64,000 bases of DNA from JANLTX01 sp049840835 (lineage in GTDB: Bacteria; Armatimonadota; Armatimonadia; Armatimonadales; Armatimonadaceae): positions 248,001 through 312,000 of the forward strand of contig JASGJG010000012.1 of NCBI GenBank assembly GCA_049840835.1, given 5' to 3'. Each line of letters begins with the position of its first letter. The stretch's first letter is position 1. This document shows positions 1 through 8,793 of the stretch, one piece after another. The notes beneath the pieces were generated by a model that did no database searches, had not been told where the DNA came from, and worked only from the letters and a program-made list of their open reading frames with translations. The position numbers and the translations under genes are program-made.

Positions 1-302
1 TCCGGCTTCTCTGCTTTTATCCCCTCTGGGATACTTTGCCCCTCTGCCAGCCCGTCTGCCGGTAGCCGAAGCAAAGTGGTCAGAACCCATCGAATCCATA
101 CGGTCTGGATAGCCGGATCGGGGTGCCGCTTTTCTCCCTCGGTTTCCCATTCTTCCCAGGCAAGACGCAGCAGTCGGGCAGTTTCAGAATCACGTGCTGG
201 TAGCCCCTGGGGAAATACCCGCAGTAGTGTCTCCAGGGAGAGAAACGGTCCAGATGTTGGTACGAGCGACAGCCACTCGTTATGGTCACGTGCGACGCTC
301 AC
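1..302 (-). CDS. drmMI: DrmMI-type DISARM adenine methyltransferase, N-terminal fragment (cut by window edge)
   Basis: An open frame with no stop runs from a GTG at 302 to the left window edge, about 100 residues. It begins VSVARDHNEWLSLV and continues SGPFLSLETLLRVFPQG. The GTG overlaps the drmD stop (GTGA), so the two are translationally coupled. In class 1 DISARM, drmD is followed by drmMI, a large adenine methylase that marks host DNA, and the N-terminal 'hNEWLslv..sGPFLs...LlrvFPqG' pattern fits what I recall of that family. No methylase motif is visible because only the N-terminus lies here. The call therefore rests on position, coupling and the N-terminal pattern. The rest of the operon (drmA, drmB, drmC) is expected to the left. 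Confidence 0.72.
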   Translation of the reverse strand, partial: MSVARDHNEWLSLVPTSGPFLSLETLLRVFPQGLPARDSETARLLRLAWEEWETEGEKRHPDPAIQTVWIRWVLTTLLRLPADGLAEGQSIPEGIKAEKP

Positions 303-3300
303 GATGCCATGCCCTCCGGCACCACGTAGGTGACTGCGACAGGAAAGAGGCGCAGTTCCGGCGCTGCGAAGCGATTTCGAATAGCTTGCTTCTCCCGCTC
401 AATTTCGTCGGGTATCTGGCGCAACCGCTCGGTCAGACTATGGCGGTTCAGTTCGAACTGCTCCTTCTCGGCGCTCGTAAACAAATCCAACTCCAACTGT
501 AAGGTTTCGTCGTCCGCAAAGCTCGCTTCGATGGAGCGCTTCAGTTCCAGGAGGACAGCTTCGACATCTGCCTGCTCCTTCTCAGCACGCTCTGAAAGAG
601 ATTTCTCAAGACCGTCGCGGCGGTCACGGGCGCGCGCATCCAGGGCACTGTGCAGCCCCCGCTCATGCTGTGGCCATAAGGCTGCAAGCTGCTCCTGCAT
701 CTTCTCAGACACAGGCTCAGGCTGCGCCGCAGCAACGGCTTGCGATACCTGAGTTACATTCAGGCGCTCAAACTTGCCTTCACGGATAGCCCCCCCTGCA
801 GTGACAAGTTCCTCGTGAAGGCGCTGACCATCTGCCCCAACGATCACAAGGCGTCCGTATCCAAGAACGATGGGGCTGGTAAACTGTGCTCCCCGGAGCC
901 GCTGCGCTGTAACACGGGATAACCCACGGCCTGCCTGTACACGGGCCTGTGCGTCGCCTGCCCACACTTCGGCCCGTAGTAGCCGCAGACACATTTGAAC
1001 GAGCCGATGACCAAGGTGGGCCAGAACCACGTCATCCCGCCCGCGCATCGCATCATGATCAAAGACTATGGGGCGTGTGGCTCCCGTATGCGGATGAAGC
1101 AGACCTATAGCGCACTCGGCCCAGCTACCCCTGAGCGGCGGTAGGTGGAAGGCGCGAGCAGTGAGGCCAGGAACCGTAACCGGTATAAGCGGGAGTTGAC
1201 CAGCGAGTGCAAGACCAATGGAAACGATGCTCTCGATGTTCTCCGGCGTGAAGCCCATATCCCGCCGGGTTTCGTCGAGACGCTCCCGGAATGCGCGTAT
1301 CTCTTCGTCCAAGCGGCGCTGCAGCCGCAGCAACTCCCGTAATGGGCGCGACGTATCTTCCGCCTGTTTAGTGTCGAGCCGGGTGCGCTTACCAAACATC
1401 GCCTCGGATACCTGGGAAGCAATTACGGGTCCGACCTTACCAAGATCCTCCCGGATATTTTCTACCTTAGCAGCGGCGCGGGCCAGAAACTCCAGGTCAC
1501 CCTCCAGGGCTCCTGGTTTTGTATCCTGCTGGCTTCGTAGACGCATTTCGTAGCCTTCCGGTACGAAGTGATAGATGCGCACTTCCGGCTCGCGTTGACC
1601 ATGCCTATCTACGCGCCCATTACGCTGTTCCATCCGGTTTGGATTCCAGGGAATCTCGTAGTGAACAAGCCGCGAGCAGTGATTCTGGAGATCAATACCC
1701 TCCGAAGCTGCATCGGTTGCAAGCAGAATGCGTACTGGGGAGACAGCCGGATCGGCCTGGAAAGCTGCCTTAACTTTCTCTCGTAGGTCACTATCCATAC
1801 CACCGTATAGCATCTGCAGGCGTCGCTCATCACCTTTGGCTTCCGCGAATCCTTCTCCGGCAAGAAGGTTTAGAAGCCAACGCTGTGTGGCTCGGTACTC
1901 CGTAAATAGAATGACGCGGGTGTCGTTCCACACACCATCGGTTTTCACCGTAGCGCGTAACCACTGAAGCAGAGTCTCCGCCTTACTATCCGGGCGACTG
2001 CGTGCCTTTTCTGCCCATGCTCTTAGTTCATCCAGATACCGGCGTTCCTCTGGGTTGACCGTCTGGAACAGGCGCGTTGCCGCCTCAACAGTATCGTGGT
2101 TCGCCTCCTCAAAGAGGTCATCGTCCCCGAAGTCTTCTTCGGTCGCTTCGATCTGCTGGCGCAGCACCGTAGCAGATGGACGTAAGGCAGCATTCGCACG
2201 CCGGGACGCTGCCAAGGTTTGCTCATGCTGAGCGAGGGTGAGTGCAAATGCTTCTGGCGAAGAGAAGAGGCGCTTCTTAAGGAGCTTCAAGACAAACTCA
2301 CTGGCGACACGCTCAGTCTCATCCTTCGCCCGATCTAACCGGGATTTAGTGTAGGCCTGCAGTGTCTGGTGAGCCTGGCGCTCGGCATCGGTGTAGTTAA
2401 CCTCCAGAGGAAGCAAAACTCTTCCGGCGAAGCGAGCGTCGCCCTTCCAGTCCTTAAAATCCGACTTCAATCGGCGGACCATGACCGCGCCAATCTGAGC
2501 CCGATCAGGGCGCACACCGCGTGCAAAGCGTTGGTTGTCAAGGAGTTCCAGCAAGGCAGAGAAACTCTCCGGATACCCATTATGCGGAGTCGCTGTCAGG
2601 AACATCTTGTGTTCGACATGCGGCACGATTTCCCGTAGCGCACGGGTTCTTTGCGAGTCCACGGCATATCGGCCTGCTCCAGACGGTGCAACATTGTGGG
2701 CTTCATCCAGGATCAGCAGATCCCACTTGCGCGGGTAGGTAGGTTGCCCGTCTGCAGGCAAGGTTTCCCGGAATAAGCGTAGGGGACGCTCACGCTTAAG
2801 AAAGTCGAGCGAAGTGATGAGCCGCGGAAAGTGCGCCCATGGGTTCACGGACAGGCCGCGTGTCCGGCGCAGTTCCTTCTGAAGCGCGGCGTCCACAATG
2901 CGGAACTCCAGGCCAAACTTTTCCCACATTTGGTCACGCCATTGCACCTGGAGGGCGGAAGGGCATACGATTAGAATGCGCCGGGCGCGATGCCTCAGGA
3001 GCAACTCCTGACAGACAAGTCCGCTTTCCACGGTCTTGCCGAGCCCCACGTCATCCGCTATGAGCAGATTTACACGGGGCATCTGTAGGGCTCGAACGAG
3101 CGGTTCGAGTTGGTAGTCCTCCAGAGTTATGCCGCTGCGAAACGGTGCTTGGAGCGAGCGCACATCCGCTTGGGAGGCTGCGCCCCAGCGAACGGCATCC
3201 AGAAAGGCAGCGAGACGGCGCGGATCGTCAAATCCGGATGCAGGAGAGGGAAGCAGAACACGATCCAGCCCTTGAGCACCAATCTCGGTTTCCCAGATGA

Positions 3301-3478
3301 CCTGAATCTCTTCGCCCAGAGCATCATCCTCAATAGAAGATGCGCTAACGAGATGCTGAGGCGTCCCTCCTCCCGCAGGAAGCTGAGATGGCCGAACGTC
3401 CGTGATGACGTAGCGCCCTTGACGGAGAACTGCTATCTGTCCCTGCTCTGGAACAGCGGTAACTGTGGCCCTACTCAT
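299..3478 (-). CDS. drmD: DISARM SNF2-like helicase DrmD
   Basis: A 1059-residue SF2/SNF2 translocase. Visible motifs are Walker A DVGLGKT at residues 143-149, DEAH at 258-261, an FLTATPHNGY motif III region near 293, and the C-terminal helicase lobe with QRNGRVDRHGQ (motif VI). A charged, coiled-coil-like C-terminal segment follows (near residue 950, rich in E/K/R). Length and architecture match DrmD, the helicase specific to class 1 DISARM, which restricts incoming phage DNA together with a methylase and the DrmABC complex. The ATG at 3478 starts the frame, with a weak GGAT eight bases upstream. The stop overlaps the next gene. A generic SNF2 helicase of another restriction system is the alternative, but the neighbouring methylase-like N-terminus favours DISARM. 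Confidence 0.88.
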   Translation of the reverse strand: MSRATVTAVPEQGQIAVLRQGRYVITDVRPSQLPAGGGTPQHLVSASSIEDDALGEEIQVIWETEIGAQGLDRVLLPSPASGFDDPRRLAAFLDAVRWGAASQADVRSLQAPFRSGITLEDYQLEPLVRALQMPRVNLLIADDVGLGKTVESGLVCQELLLRHRARRILIVCPSALQVQWRDQMWEKFGLEFRIVDAALQKELRRTRGLSVNPWAHFPRLITSLDFLKRERPLRLFRETLPADGQPTYPRKWDLLILDEAHNVAPSGAGRYAVDSQRTRALREIVPHVEHKMFLTATPHNGYPESFSALLELLDNQRFARGVRPDRAQIGAVMVRRLKSDFKDWKGDARFAGRVLLPLEVNYTDAERQAHQTLQAYTKSRLDRAKDETERVASEFVLKLLKKRLFSSPEAFALTLAQHEQTLAASRRANAALRPSATVLRQQIEATEEDFGDDDLFEEANHDTVEAATRLFQTVNPEERRYLDELRAWAEKARSRPDSKAETLLQWLRATVKTDGVWNDTRVILFTEYRATQRWLLNLLAGEGFAEAKGDERRLQMLYGGMDSDLREKVKAAFQADPAVSPVRILLATDAASEGIDLQNHCSRLVHYEIPWNPNRMEQRNGRVDRHGQREPEVRIYHFVPEGYEMRLRSQQDTKPGALEGDLEFLARAAAKVENIREDLGKVGPVIASQVSEAMFGKRTRLDTKQAEDTSRPLRELLRLQRRLDEEIRAFRERLDETRRDMGFTPENIESIVSIGLALAGQLPLIPVTVPGLTARAFHLPPLRGSWAECAIGLLHPHTGATRPIVFDHDAMRGRDDVVLAHLGHRLVQMCLRLLRAEVWAGDAQARVQAGRGLSRVTAQRLRGAQFTSPIVLGYGRLVIVGADGQRLHEELVTAGGAIREGKFERLNVTQVSQAVAAAQPEPVSEKMQEQLAALWPQHERGLHSALDARARDRRDGLEKSLSERAEKEQADVEAVLLELKRSIEASFADDETLQLELDLFTSAEKEQFELNRHSLTERLRQIPDEIEREKQAIRNRFAAPELRLFPVAVTYVVPEGMAS

Positions 3479-4293
3479 ACAAAAAGATCCATTTACTATC
3501 TGTTACGGGAGCGCACCGGCTGAAGAAGCTGCAGTGATACGTCTCCCTTGGCAAGCACTTGCGTCTGGTAGGCTTTACGGATAGCGCCCGCCCTCAGCCT
3601 TCAGAACCATAGCTCCCGCCCAGCAGTAAGGGGTTGCCAGCATTCTGCGACGGAGGTGTACAAAATTCCTTTATTTTGGCCTTACCCGTCAGATTCTCGG
3701 CATCTCCCTGCATAAGCAGGAGGTAATTAACCGGCATAGTAGTCGAGACACAGTGGTAGAAAATCTCTTTCCTCACTGACATGCCTTAGTTATAATTAAC
3801 TGGTGTTCTATCCGGTCTGTACCCGGCCTTTTACCCTACCGTTGGGTAAACTCTCTTTCCCAATAGCAGCCGACGGAATGTTTATATCTCGACCGCTTTT
3901 TGCCGGTGAGATTACAGGTTCTTCTTGATATACAAGCTGTCCCTAACTCCCACTCCGAACGAGACAGTCTGGGATGATCCCTCAGGGCATCGCCCCCAGA
4001 GATAAGGCCGATCGCCTCAGCACTGCCAGCAAAAACCAAAACAACTGGTATTTTTAACACCCCTTTTAGCCAGGTCGCCCTATTCTGATCTCGGAAGAAC
4101 TCTTTGGGCCGGAGGCTAAAAAACGCAGTTTTGCCCCTTCGGCCCCTTTCCTTGCCTGTAGTAAATTGCATGTAGAGCTATAAACAGTTAATGTCATTAC
4201 TCAACATGAGATGTATACTATAGACCATTGGGTAAGGAGTGTGGGAGTTTTGGAATGAGACCGTTCAGTATGAATGCCTACGGAGGTACTGTT
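3479..4293. other. Intergenic region between divergent drmD and recombinase genes
   Basis: About 0.8 kb with no convincing gene. Open frames on the minus strand (for example 3836-4171) lack a Shine-Dalgarno sequence and have unfavourable composition. It must hold the divergent promoters for the DISARM operon and the recombinase. A TATACT box at about 4214 could be a -10 element for the recombinase. I saw no strong terminator, long repeat or tRNA fragment here. Confidence 0.5.
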
Positions 4294-6201
4294 GTGATTA
4301 TGCCAGGCGAAGCAGCGGTGTATGCTCGCCGGAGCGTTGCGGGTGAGGGTTCCGGAAAGTCCATCGAAGATCAAGTCGAAGTATGCGTTGAGATCGCCAC
4401 TGAGTACCAGTTGCCACTTTCGGCAGACAACGACATTTACCGCGAAAAGCCTGGCTTTAGCGGTGACATCTGGTGGGAAGGGGGCGGAAGCAACGGATTG
4501 CTGACAGTAGAGGATGCCCAGTATCGCCCAATGATGACGAAGGTTATGCACGGTGTCCGAGACGGAATGAAGAAGCTCATTGTTGTCTGGTCAAGCGACC
4601 GGCTCTTTAGGGATGTGGGAATGGCTAAGGCGTTTGTGGATGTTCTTACCGCAAAGAAGGCGCTTCTGTTCGACCGGAATGGCTACGTGCCTCTGGAGAC
4701 GCCTGACCAGAGAGCCGCCTTCTACAGTGCCATTGTTGCGGCACAGCACTACCGCGAGATGTGCCAGGTGAATAGCCCACGCGGAGTAAAGAAGAACCTT
4801 GATAAGGGTGTGAACTGTATGAATGCTAACATCCTGGGTTTCCGAAGTGGCCCGAAAAAAGGACAGGTCATCCATATCCCGGAGGAGCAAAACATGGTGC
4901 GCCGGATCTTTCAGCTTTACTTGGACGGCAATACCACTTACGATATTGCTTTCTTGCTAATGGAGGAGGGATATAGTTGGACGCCAGATATACTGGACAC
5001 CCGCGGCAATAAGCGGAATGAATTCACGTTGAAAGTGATCTACCGCTGGCAGGTCAGGCATCTCCTAAAAGAGTCCCGGTATCAGGGACGGCAGCGCCTC
5101 TATAAGGAAGAATATCCCTGCCCTTCTTATTTGGTAGATGGCATCACTCCTGTCGTCGACACTGCCACATTCCAGGCGGTGCAAAAGCGGCTCAAGGATG
5201 ATCGGAGGTCAGGTAACTCCACCCGAAAGAATCGTGCCTTTACTGGTCTATTACGTTGTGGCTTATGCGGACAAGGAATGCAGTGCCTCGACAATGGCCT
5301 AAAGGGCCCTAACGGAGAATCTGCCAAGAAAGCCTGGCGGATGGTTCGTACTGAGTCATGGTGCTGGTGCACGCATAAGCCACCAAGCATCCCAGAAGTG
5401 ACCCTTGACCGCTATGCCGACGACATTCTCGGCCCCTTGCTCTTAGAGGAGTTGCGAGAACGAGCTTTACTCCGTGACCGGAACGTTACTCTGGATGAGC
5501 AAGCAATCATTGAGCGTGACCTACGCGAGGCGGAACACTACTACGAATACGTCCTACCGACCTTCGATGAGATCAGTCCTACGCTTCTAAAGCGCAAGGA
5601 AGATCTTGTTTTGGATAAGATCGCAGGTCTGAAAGCACGTTACAAAGAACTGGCTGAACAGATTCGGTCATTCGATGCGATCGTGCCGACTTTGGAGGAT
5701 ATCAGTTCCGTGTCACCGGAAGAACGGCGGGCCTTATATCGCTCCGTGCTGCGATGGATAGCCGTATTTCCTGGCTCGGAGGAACGTGAGCCTTATCCTT
5801 ATCCGTCCGTGTTTACGCGGCCATCCAAAGACGCCGGTACAGTCGTCTTTCTAACTGCGTGGGGCACCTATCACACGGTTAAAGTGGAGCGTGTCACCGT
5901 TCCTGGTCTGCGCCGACGCCAGAATGAGTTGCGGCCAGCAACCATAAGTGAACTCGTCGACGGTGTGAGCGCCTTTCCTGACCCTGATGCTTTCCTCCAG
6001 GGATTAGAACGAGCCTGGAAAGGAGGCAAGTATGGTTTCAGCTTGGCGGAAGCTGCGCCGGGCTTCACAGCACGAGTTCCACCCCAAGTTGCTGAGTTTG
6101 ATGCTGAACTTCTCAAGGATGATGCCCTCATGCCTGCTCAGCAAGGCGATCCCCACCATGCAGTAACGTCCAGCCGGTGGCATGCAAAAAGCCGAGAGTA
6201 G
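4294..6201 (+). CDS. Large serine recombinase (resolvase/invertase family)
   Basis: Large serine recombinase acting at attachment sites to integrate or excise an element. The N-terminal resolvase domain opens AVYARRSVAG, with catalytic Ser at residue 14 of the start chosen here. The LIVWSSDRLFRD segment is the conserved resolvase-domain helix region. A recombinase domain follows (NPRG..KNLDKG, ILGFRSG). A zinc-ribbon-like segment (LRCGLCGQG ... CWCTH) and a coiled-coil C-terminus come last. I prefer the GTG at 4294, six bases after GGAGGT (4282-4287), because resolvase domains begin within a few residues of the first strand. ATG 4255 or TTG 4228 in the same frame would add 13 or 22 residues. 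It lies 0.6 kb from a tRNA-Lys 3' half, so it probably served the element whose right end is there. Confidence 0.9.
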   Translation: MIMPGEAAVYARRSVAGEGSGKSIEDQVEVCVEIATEYQLPLSADNDIYREKPGFSGDIWWEGGGSNGLLTVEDAQYRPMMTKVMHGVRDGMKKLIVVWSSDRLFRDVGMAKAFVDVLTAKKALLFDRNGYVPLETPDQRAAFYSAIVAAQHYREMCQVNSPRGVKKNLDKGVNCMNANILGFRSGPKKGQVIHIPEEQNMVRRIFQLYLDGNTTYDIAFLLMEEGYSWTPDILDTRGNKRNEFTLKVIYRWQVRHLLKESRYQGRQRLYKEEYPCPSYLVDGITPVVDTATFQAVQKRLKDDRRSGNSTRKNRAFTGLLRCGLCGQGMQCLDNGLKGPNGESAKKAWRMVRTESWCWCTHKPPSIPEVTLDRYADDILGPLLLEELRERALLRDRNVTLDEQAIIERDLREAEHYYEYVLPTFDEISPTLLKRKEDLVLDKIAGLKARYKELAEQIRSFDAIVPTLEDISSVSPEERRALYRSVLRWIAVFPGSEEREPYPYPSVFTRPSKDAGTVVFLTAWGTYHTVKVERVTVPGLRRRQNELRPATISELVDGVSAFPDPDAFLQGLERAWKGGKYGFSLAEAAPGFTARVPPQVAEFDAELLKDDALMPAQQGDPHHAVTSSRWHAKSRE

Positions 6202-6220
6202 ATAGCAGATAAGAGGGCCC

Positions 6221-6613
6221 ATGGTTTCAAGCGATCTAATAGATAGTGAAGCGATCAAGTTCTACCGGAACGGAGGAACAGCAGACATAGTGGAGGTATT
6301 CAGAGATGGCCATCGCAGCCTCCTCTGGACGCTTCCACCATGCTCGCCCTCTACTATGGCAGACGTGGGGATGTTCCTGAACAGGTATCGCGCGCGACGG
6401 GTAAATCATCTCCGTCGCGCGCGGTTCCGTCGCAGCTTAGGGGCGCAGGATTATATCGACGCATCTACAATAGAAGCGGTCATTCAGACAGAACTCCCAT
6501 CGTGTAAACAGGTGATCGTCCGGCTTGATAGCGGGCATACCCTGACCGTGACGGGCATCTTAGAGGACGAAGCGCTTCGGGCGCTCCGTGATGCTTACCT
6601 CCCTCGGACGTAA
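6221..6613 (+). CDS. Hypothetical small protein downstream of recombinase
   Basis: A 130-residue protein I do not recognise, starting 19 bases after the recombinase stop and read in the same direction, so probably co-transcribed. An AAGAGGG sequence lies just upstream of the ATG. The middle is very arginine-rich (NRYRARRVNHLRRARFRR), suggesting nucleic-acid binding. The C-terminal half (KQVIVRLDSGHTLTVTG) looks like a small beta domain. It may be a recombination directionality factor or cargo; the sequence does not decide. Confidence 0.6.
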   Translation: MVSSDLIDSEAIKFYRNGGTADIVEVFRDGHRSLLWTLPPCSPSTMADVGMFLNRYRARRVNHLRRARFRRSLGAQDYIDASTIEAVIQTELPSCKQVIVRLDSGHTLTVTGILEDEALRALRDAYLPRT

Positions 6614-6789
6614 GCATCAAAGGAAAACCTCACGCACCATATCTTACAACCATTCCACAACCATTTGACGTTGGACACTATAGACAATATCGGGGATCGA
6701 CAGACTTTATGGACGGAATTACGAATTGTTGCTAAGTACTGTAGATGGTGACGGACGCACATGGACTTCTGCAGACACGGAACAACAAT

Positions 6790-6831
6790 CTCTTAATCAG
6801 CGGGTCATAGGTTCGAGTCCTATACGACCCA
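6790..6831 (+). other. tRNA-Lys(CTT) 3' half: probable attachment-site scar
   Basis: The 42 bases from the anticodon loop (CTCTTAA) to the discriminator A match the 3' half of a bacterial tRNA-Lys. They include the 3' anticodon strand ATCAG, a T-arm ATAGG-TTCGAGT-CCTAT, and the acceptor strand ACGACCC followed by A. The bases upstream (AACAACAAT) do not form the 5' half, so identity stops at the anticodon loop. That is where site-specific recombination into tRNA genes commonly crosses over. A strong terminator follows directly, so this looks like the chromosomal right border of an element that carried DISARM and the recombinase. It is not a functional tRNA. Confidence 0.8.
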
Positions 6832-6838
6832 TCCGCAA

Positions 6839-6878
6839 CGGTAGGTGTCATGAATGACACCTACCGTTTTTATTTTTT
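6839..6878 (+). terminator. Rho-independent terminator behind the tRNA-Lys 3' half
   Basis: A perfect 13-bp stem (6839-6851 with 6854-6866; arm CGGTAGGTGTCAT) is followed by TTTTTATTTTTT. It was probably the native terminator of the disrupted tRNA-Lys gene. It may also serve the converging glycosidase gene on the other strand, whose stop is 6884. Confidence 0.88.
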
Positions 6879-6883
6879 ACCCG

Positions 6884-8101
6884 TTAACGAGCGTCAGGCT
6901 CGGGAGCATGAGGAGCCAGCTTGGCATTCTTATGAAATGCCTGGGTAATCTGACCTGCCAGACGCAGGTACCAATCGCTTGGCAGGACTGTGCCATCGGC
7001 ATCAAGCGTTAACCAATAGCCCTGCTCGGGAGCATCGCTGCGGCGTGAGGCCGCCTTGAACATCGCCGTTCCTTCGTTGACTTCATCGAACATAGCGATC
7101 TTGAGCATGCGTGCTCCTGAGGCACGAGCATGAAGAGCTTGCCGCCAGAGGAACTCACCTTTAAGACGCGGGATCTGATTGCGTGGCGACGAGGGATTGA
7201 GGTTGTGCCAGGAGAAACCGGGAAAGATGACGGGCATGTAGAGCTGACGGTGCGCTTTGGTAGCCGCAAGGTCAGGAACCAGTGTCTCAGACTTGAAACG
7301 GTCCACACCATCAAGGTCGCCATAGCGCCCCACAGACCAGGGCTGAATCACGTCCATCGCCTGGTAAACCGCATCCCAGGCGGGGTCGGGGTTTGCATCA
7401 CGCGTGCGGGTGCGCCAGTAGGTCGGTGTGCCACCGATATAGGTGGTCTTGGCCTCTTTTTGGAACCACTGAATCAGCGCTAGCGCGACAGCTGTGTCGG
7501 AGGGTGGGTGGCTCCGATCATTGAGCCCCATGCCCCAGACAGAGACCACAGGCTTGCGGTTGTGGCGCAGGTAGCGCGGGCTGGCCGTAATCTTCAGCTC
7601 CTGGGTTAGGTATTGCCAGTCTTTCTGAAGAATCTCGGTCATTGTTGCGGCGCGTGCTCCGCTGATGTCGTACTCCATGGCGAAGACGCGCCCGGTCTTC
7701 TCTGCGGCAGCGATGATGTTCTTGAGGACACCGTCTCCCTGGGCGCGGCTACCGGGAATGTCGCTCAGGAAGCGCTGAACCAGCACACCATCCAGGCCGT
7801 ACTGCTGCATCCACTCAAAGTGCTTCAGAACAACATTCTTGTTGAAGGAAGAGAACAGATAAGCAGGCTTACCTCCGATGGTTGCGCCGGGCAGCGGGCA
7901 GAGATCTTTGGTGTCAAACTCGCTAAGGTCGGGGTAGAGATCTACTGTGATCCTCTCAGGTGTGGGTACCCCGCGCGACCAATGGCTCCAGCCAACATTC
8001 GACCCGTCATCAGGGGTACGGAACCAGCCCTGGTAGCCGAAGAGGACTTTGCCTGTAAGGGAGGAGGCATCGACGGGTTTCTGGCGGAGAGTAGCGTTCA
8101 T
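6884..8101 (-). CDS. Glycoside hydrolase family 71/99-like protein
   Basis: A 405-residue protein with features of the GH71/GH99-like superfamily: KVLFGYQGWFRTPDDG near the N-terminus, followed by a (beta/alpha)8-like series (GLDGVLVQRFLSDIPG, RVFAMEYDISGA, RKPVVSVWGMG, YIGGTPTYWRT, and a late LKIAMFDEVNEGTAMF). In bacteria, proteins of this type are usually annotated as xylosidase/arabinosidase or endo-mannanase-like. Conserved acidic residues in MEYD and DEVNE are candidates for catalysis. There is no signal peptide on the frame from 8101, so it would be cytoplasmic unless the start lies upstream. It sits between two tRNA fragments and may be original chromosome left between two elements. 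Confidence 0.75.
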   Translation of the reverse strand: MNATLRQKPVDASSLTGKVLFGYQGWFRTPDDGSNVGWSHWSRGVPTPERITVDLYPDLSEFDTKDLCPLPGATIGGKPAYLFSSFNKNVVLKHFEWMQQYGLDGVLVQRFLSDIPGSRAQGDGVLKNIIAAAEKTGRVFAMEYDISGARAATMTEILQKDWQYLTQELKITASPRYLRHNRKPVVSVWGMGLNDRSHPPSDTAVALALIQWFQKEAKTTYIGGTPTYWRTRTRDANPDPAWDAVYQAMDVIQPWSVGRYGDLDGVDRFKSETLVPDLAATKAHRQLYMPVIFPGFSWHNLNPSSPRNQIPRLKGEFLWRQALHARASGARMLKIAMFDEVNEGTAMFKAASRRSDAPEQGYWLTLDADGTVLPSDWYLRLAGQITQAFHKNAKLAPHAPEPDAR

Positions 8102-8133
8102 GTCGGTTTAGTATACTGCTGAGGACAAGTCTA

Positions 8134-8155
8134 TTAGCTCCGTTGGTAGAGCAGC
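8134..8155 (+). other. tRNA D-arm fragment (5' half remnant)
   Basis: These 22 bases match the tRNA D-arm plus preceding bases (TTAGCTC-GTTGGTAGAGCAG) with about two differences from a standard tRNA-Lys such as that of E. coli. Neither the acceptor strand before it nor the anticodon stem after it is conserved. The fragment coincides with the last codons and stop of the minus-strand DUF457 gene. With the 3' halves at 6790 and 58719 it marks this island as built around tRNA-Lys recombination. Confidence 0.6.
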
Positions 8156-8664
8156 AAACGAGATAGTAGCAATGCTAACGACAGTATCCCCAGTGTGGCT
8201 GTGTACAAGTGCTCCCACTCGTCGCCCGTAGTGATGCGCAGCTTTTTCGGTAGGAGCCATACTGTTTTCGGATTCGGGTAGAAGAACGGCAGCCCGCTTC
8301 TAGTACACATATCCAGCATCAGGTGGGAGGCGTATCCGAACGTCAGCGCAACCCCTACCTGCCATCCCAGGCAGATTCCCAAAGGAATGGCACCCAAAAG
8401 CGCGACCGCTCCTACTGCTACCAAAGAATGAAGTGGTCCTCGGTGGGAATACGTCTGGCGTATGACCGCTCCGACCGGCACGAACGGGCGGATTCCTTTT
8501 ACCGAAAGTGACTGGAGCTTGCTGGCGTTAGCGTCGAGGTCGGGCAAGAGCGCTCCGAATCCAGCAGCCGCGCAGGAGAGCGCTAGAATGTCTGTCCCGT
8601 GGGGCAATGCAGCCAATACCCAAAGGCTAGCTATCCCTCCCATAAGATGCGTGCGGTAAGTCAC
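8134..8664 (-). CDS. Metal-dependent membrane hydrolase, DUF457/YdjM family
   Basis: A 176-residue integral membrane protein of the YdjM/DUF457 family of predicted metal-dependent hydrolases. It has the family's hallmarks: an N-terminal THLMGG, ALLPDLDA after the first transmembrane region, YSHRGPLHSLV, and a later HLMLDMCTRSGLPFFYPN, followed by a C-terminal transmembrane segment. His and Asp residues in these blocks probably bind metal. Its role in the cell is unclear; family members are found near SOS or phospholipid functions. The final residues (LLYQRS and stop) are encoded by DNA that reads as a tRNA D-arm on the other strand, so the native C-terminus may have been replaced during recombination. 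Confidence 0.85.
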   Translation of the reverse strand: MTYRTHLMGGIASLWVLAALPHGTDILALSCAAAGFGALLPDLDANASKLQSLSVKGIRPFVPVGAVIRQTYSHRGPLHSLVAVGAVALLGAIPLGICLGWQVGVALTFGYASHLMLDMCTRSGLPFFYPNPKTVWLLPKKLRITTGDEWEHLYTATLGILSLALLLSRLLLYQRS

Positions 8665-8793
8665 GGCAAATCTATTATGCGAATACCTTCACCCCATCTG
8701 GTGCGCATTCGTCTTATCTGTTGAGGCGATGTGGCCCAAGGGCACGAAAGCAGAAATCAGGCAAAGAGTCAACGAGCCGTTACAAAAACAAGT

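Noticed and set aside
3836..4171. Minus-strand open frame of 111 codons between drmD and the recombinase
   Set aside because: Basic, low-complexity product with no ribosome site and no recognisable fold.
6790..8155. Permuted tRNA (3' half before 5' half)
   Set aside because: The halves are 1.3 kb apart around a protein gene, the 5' piece lacks a matching acceptor strand, and recombination scars explain both pieces.
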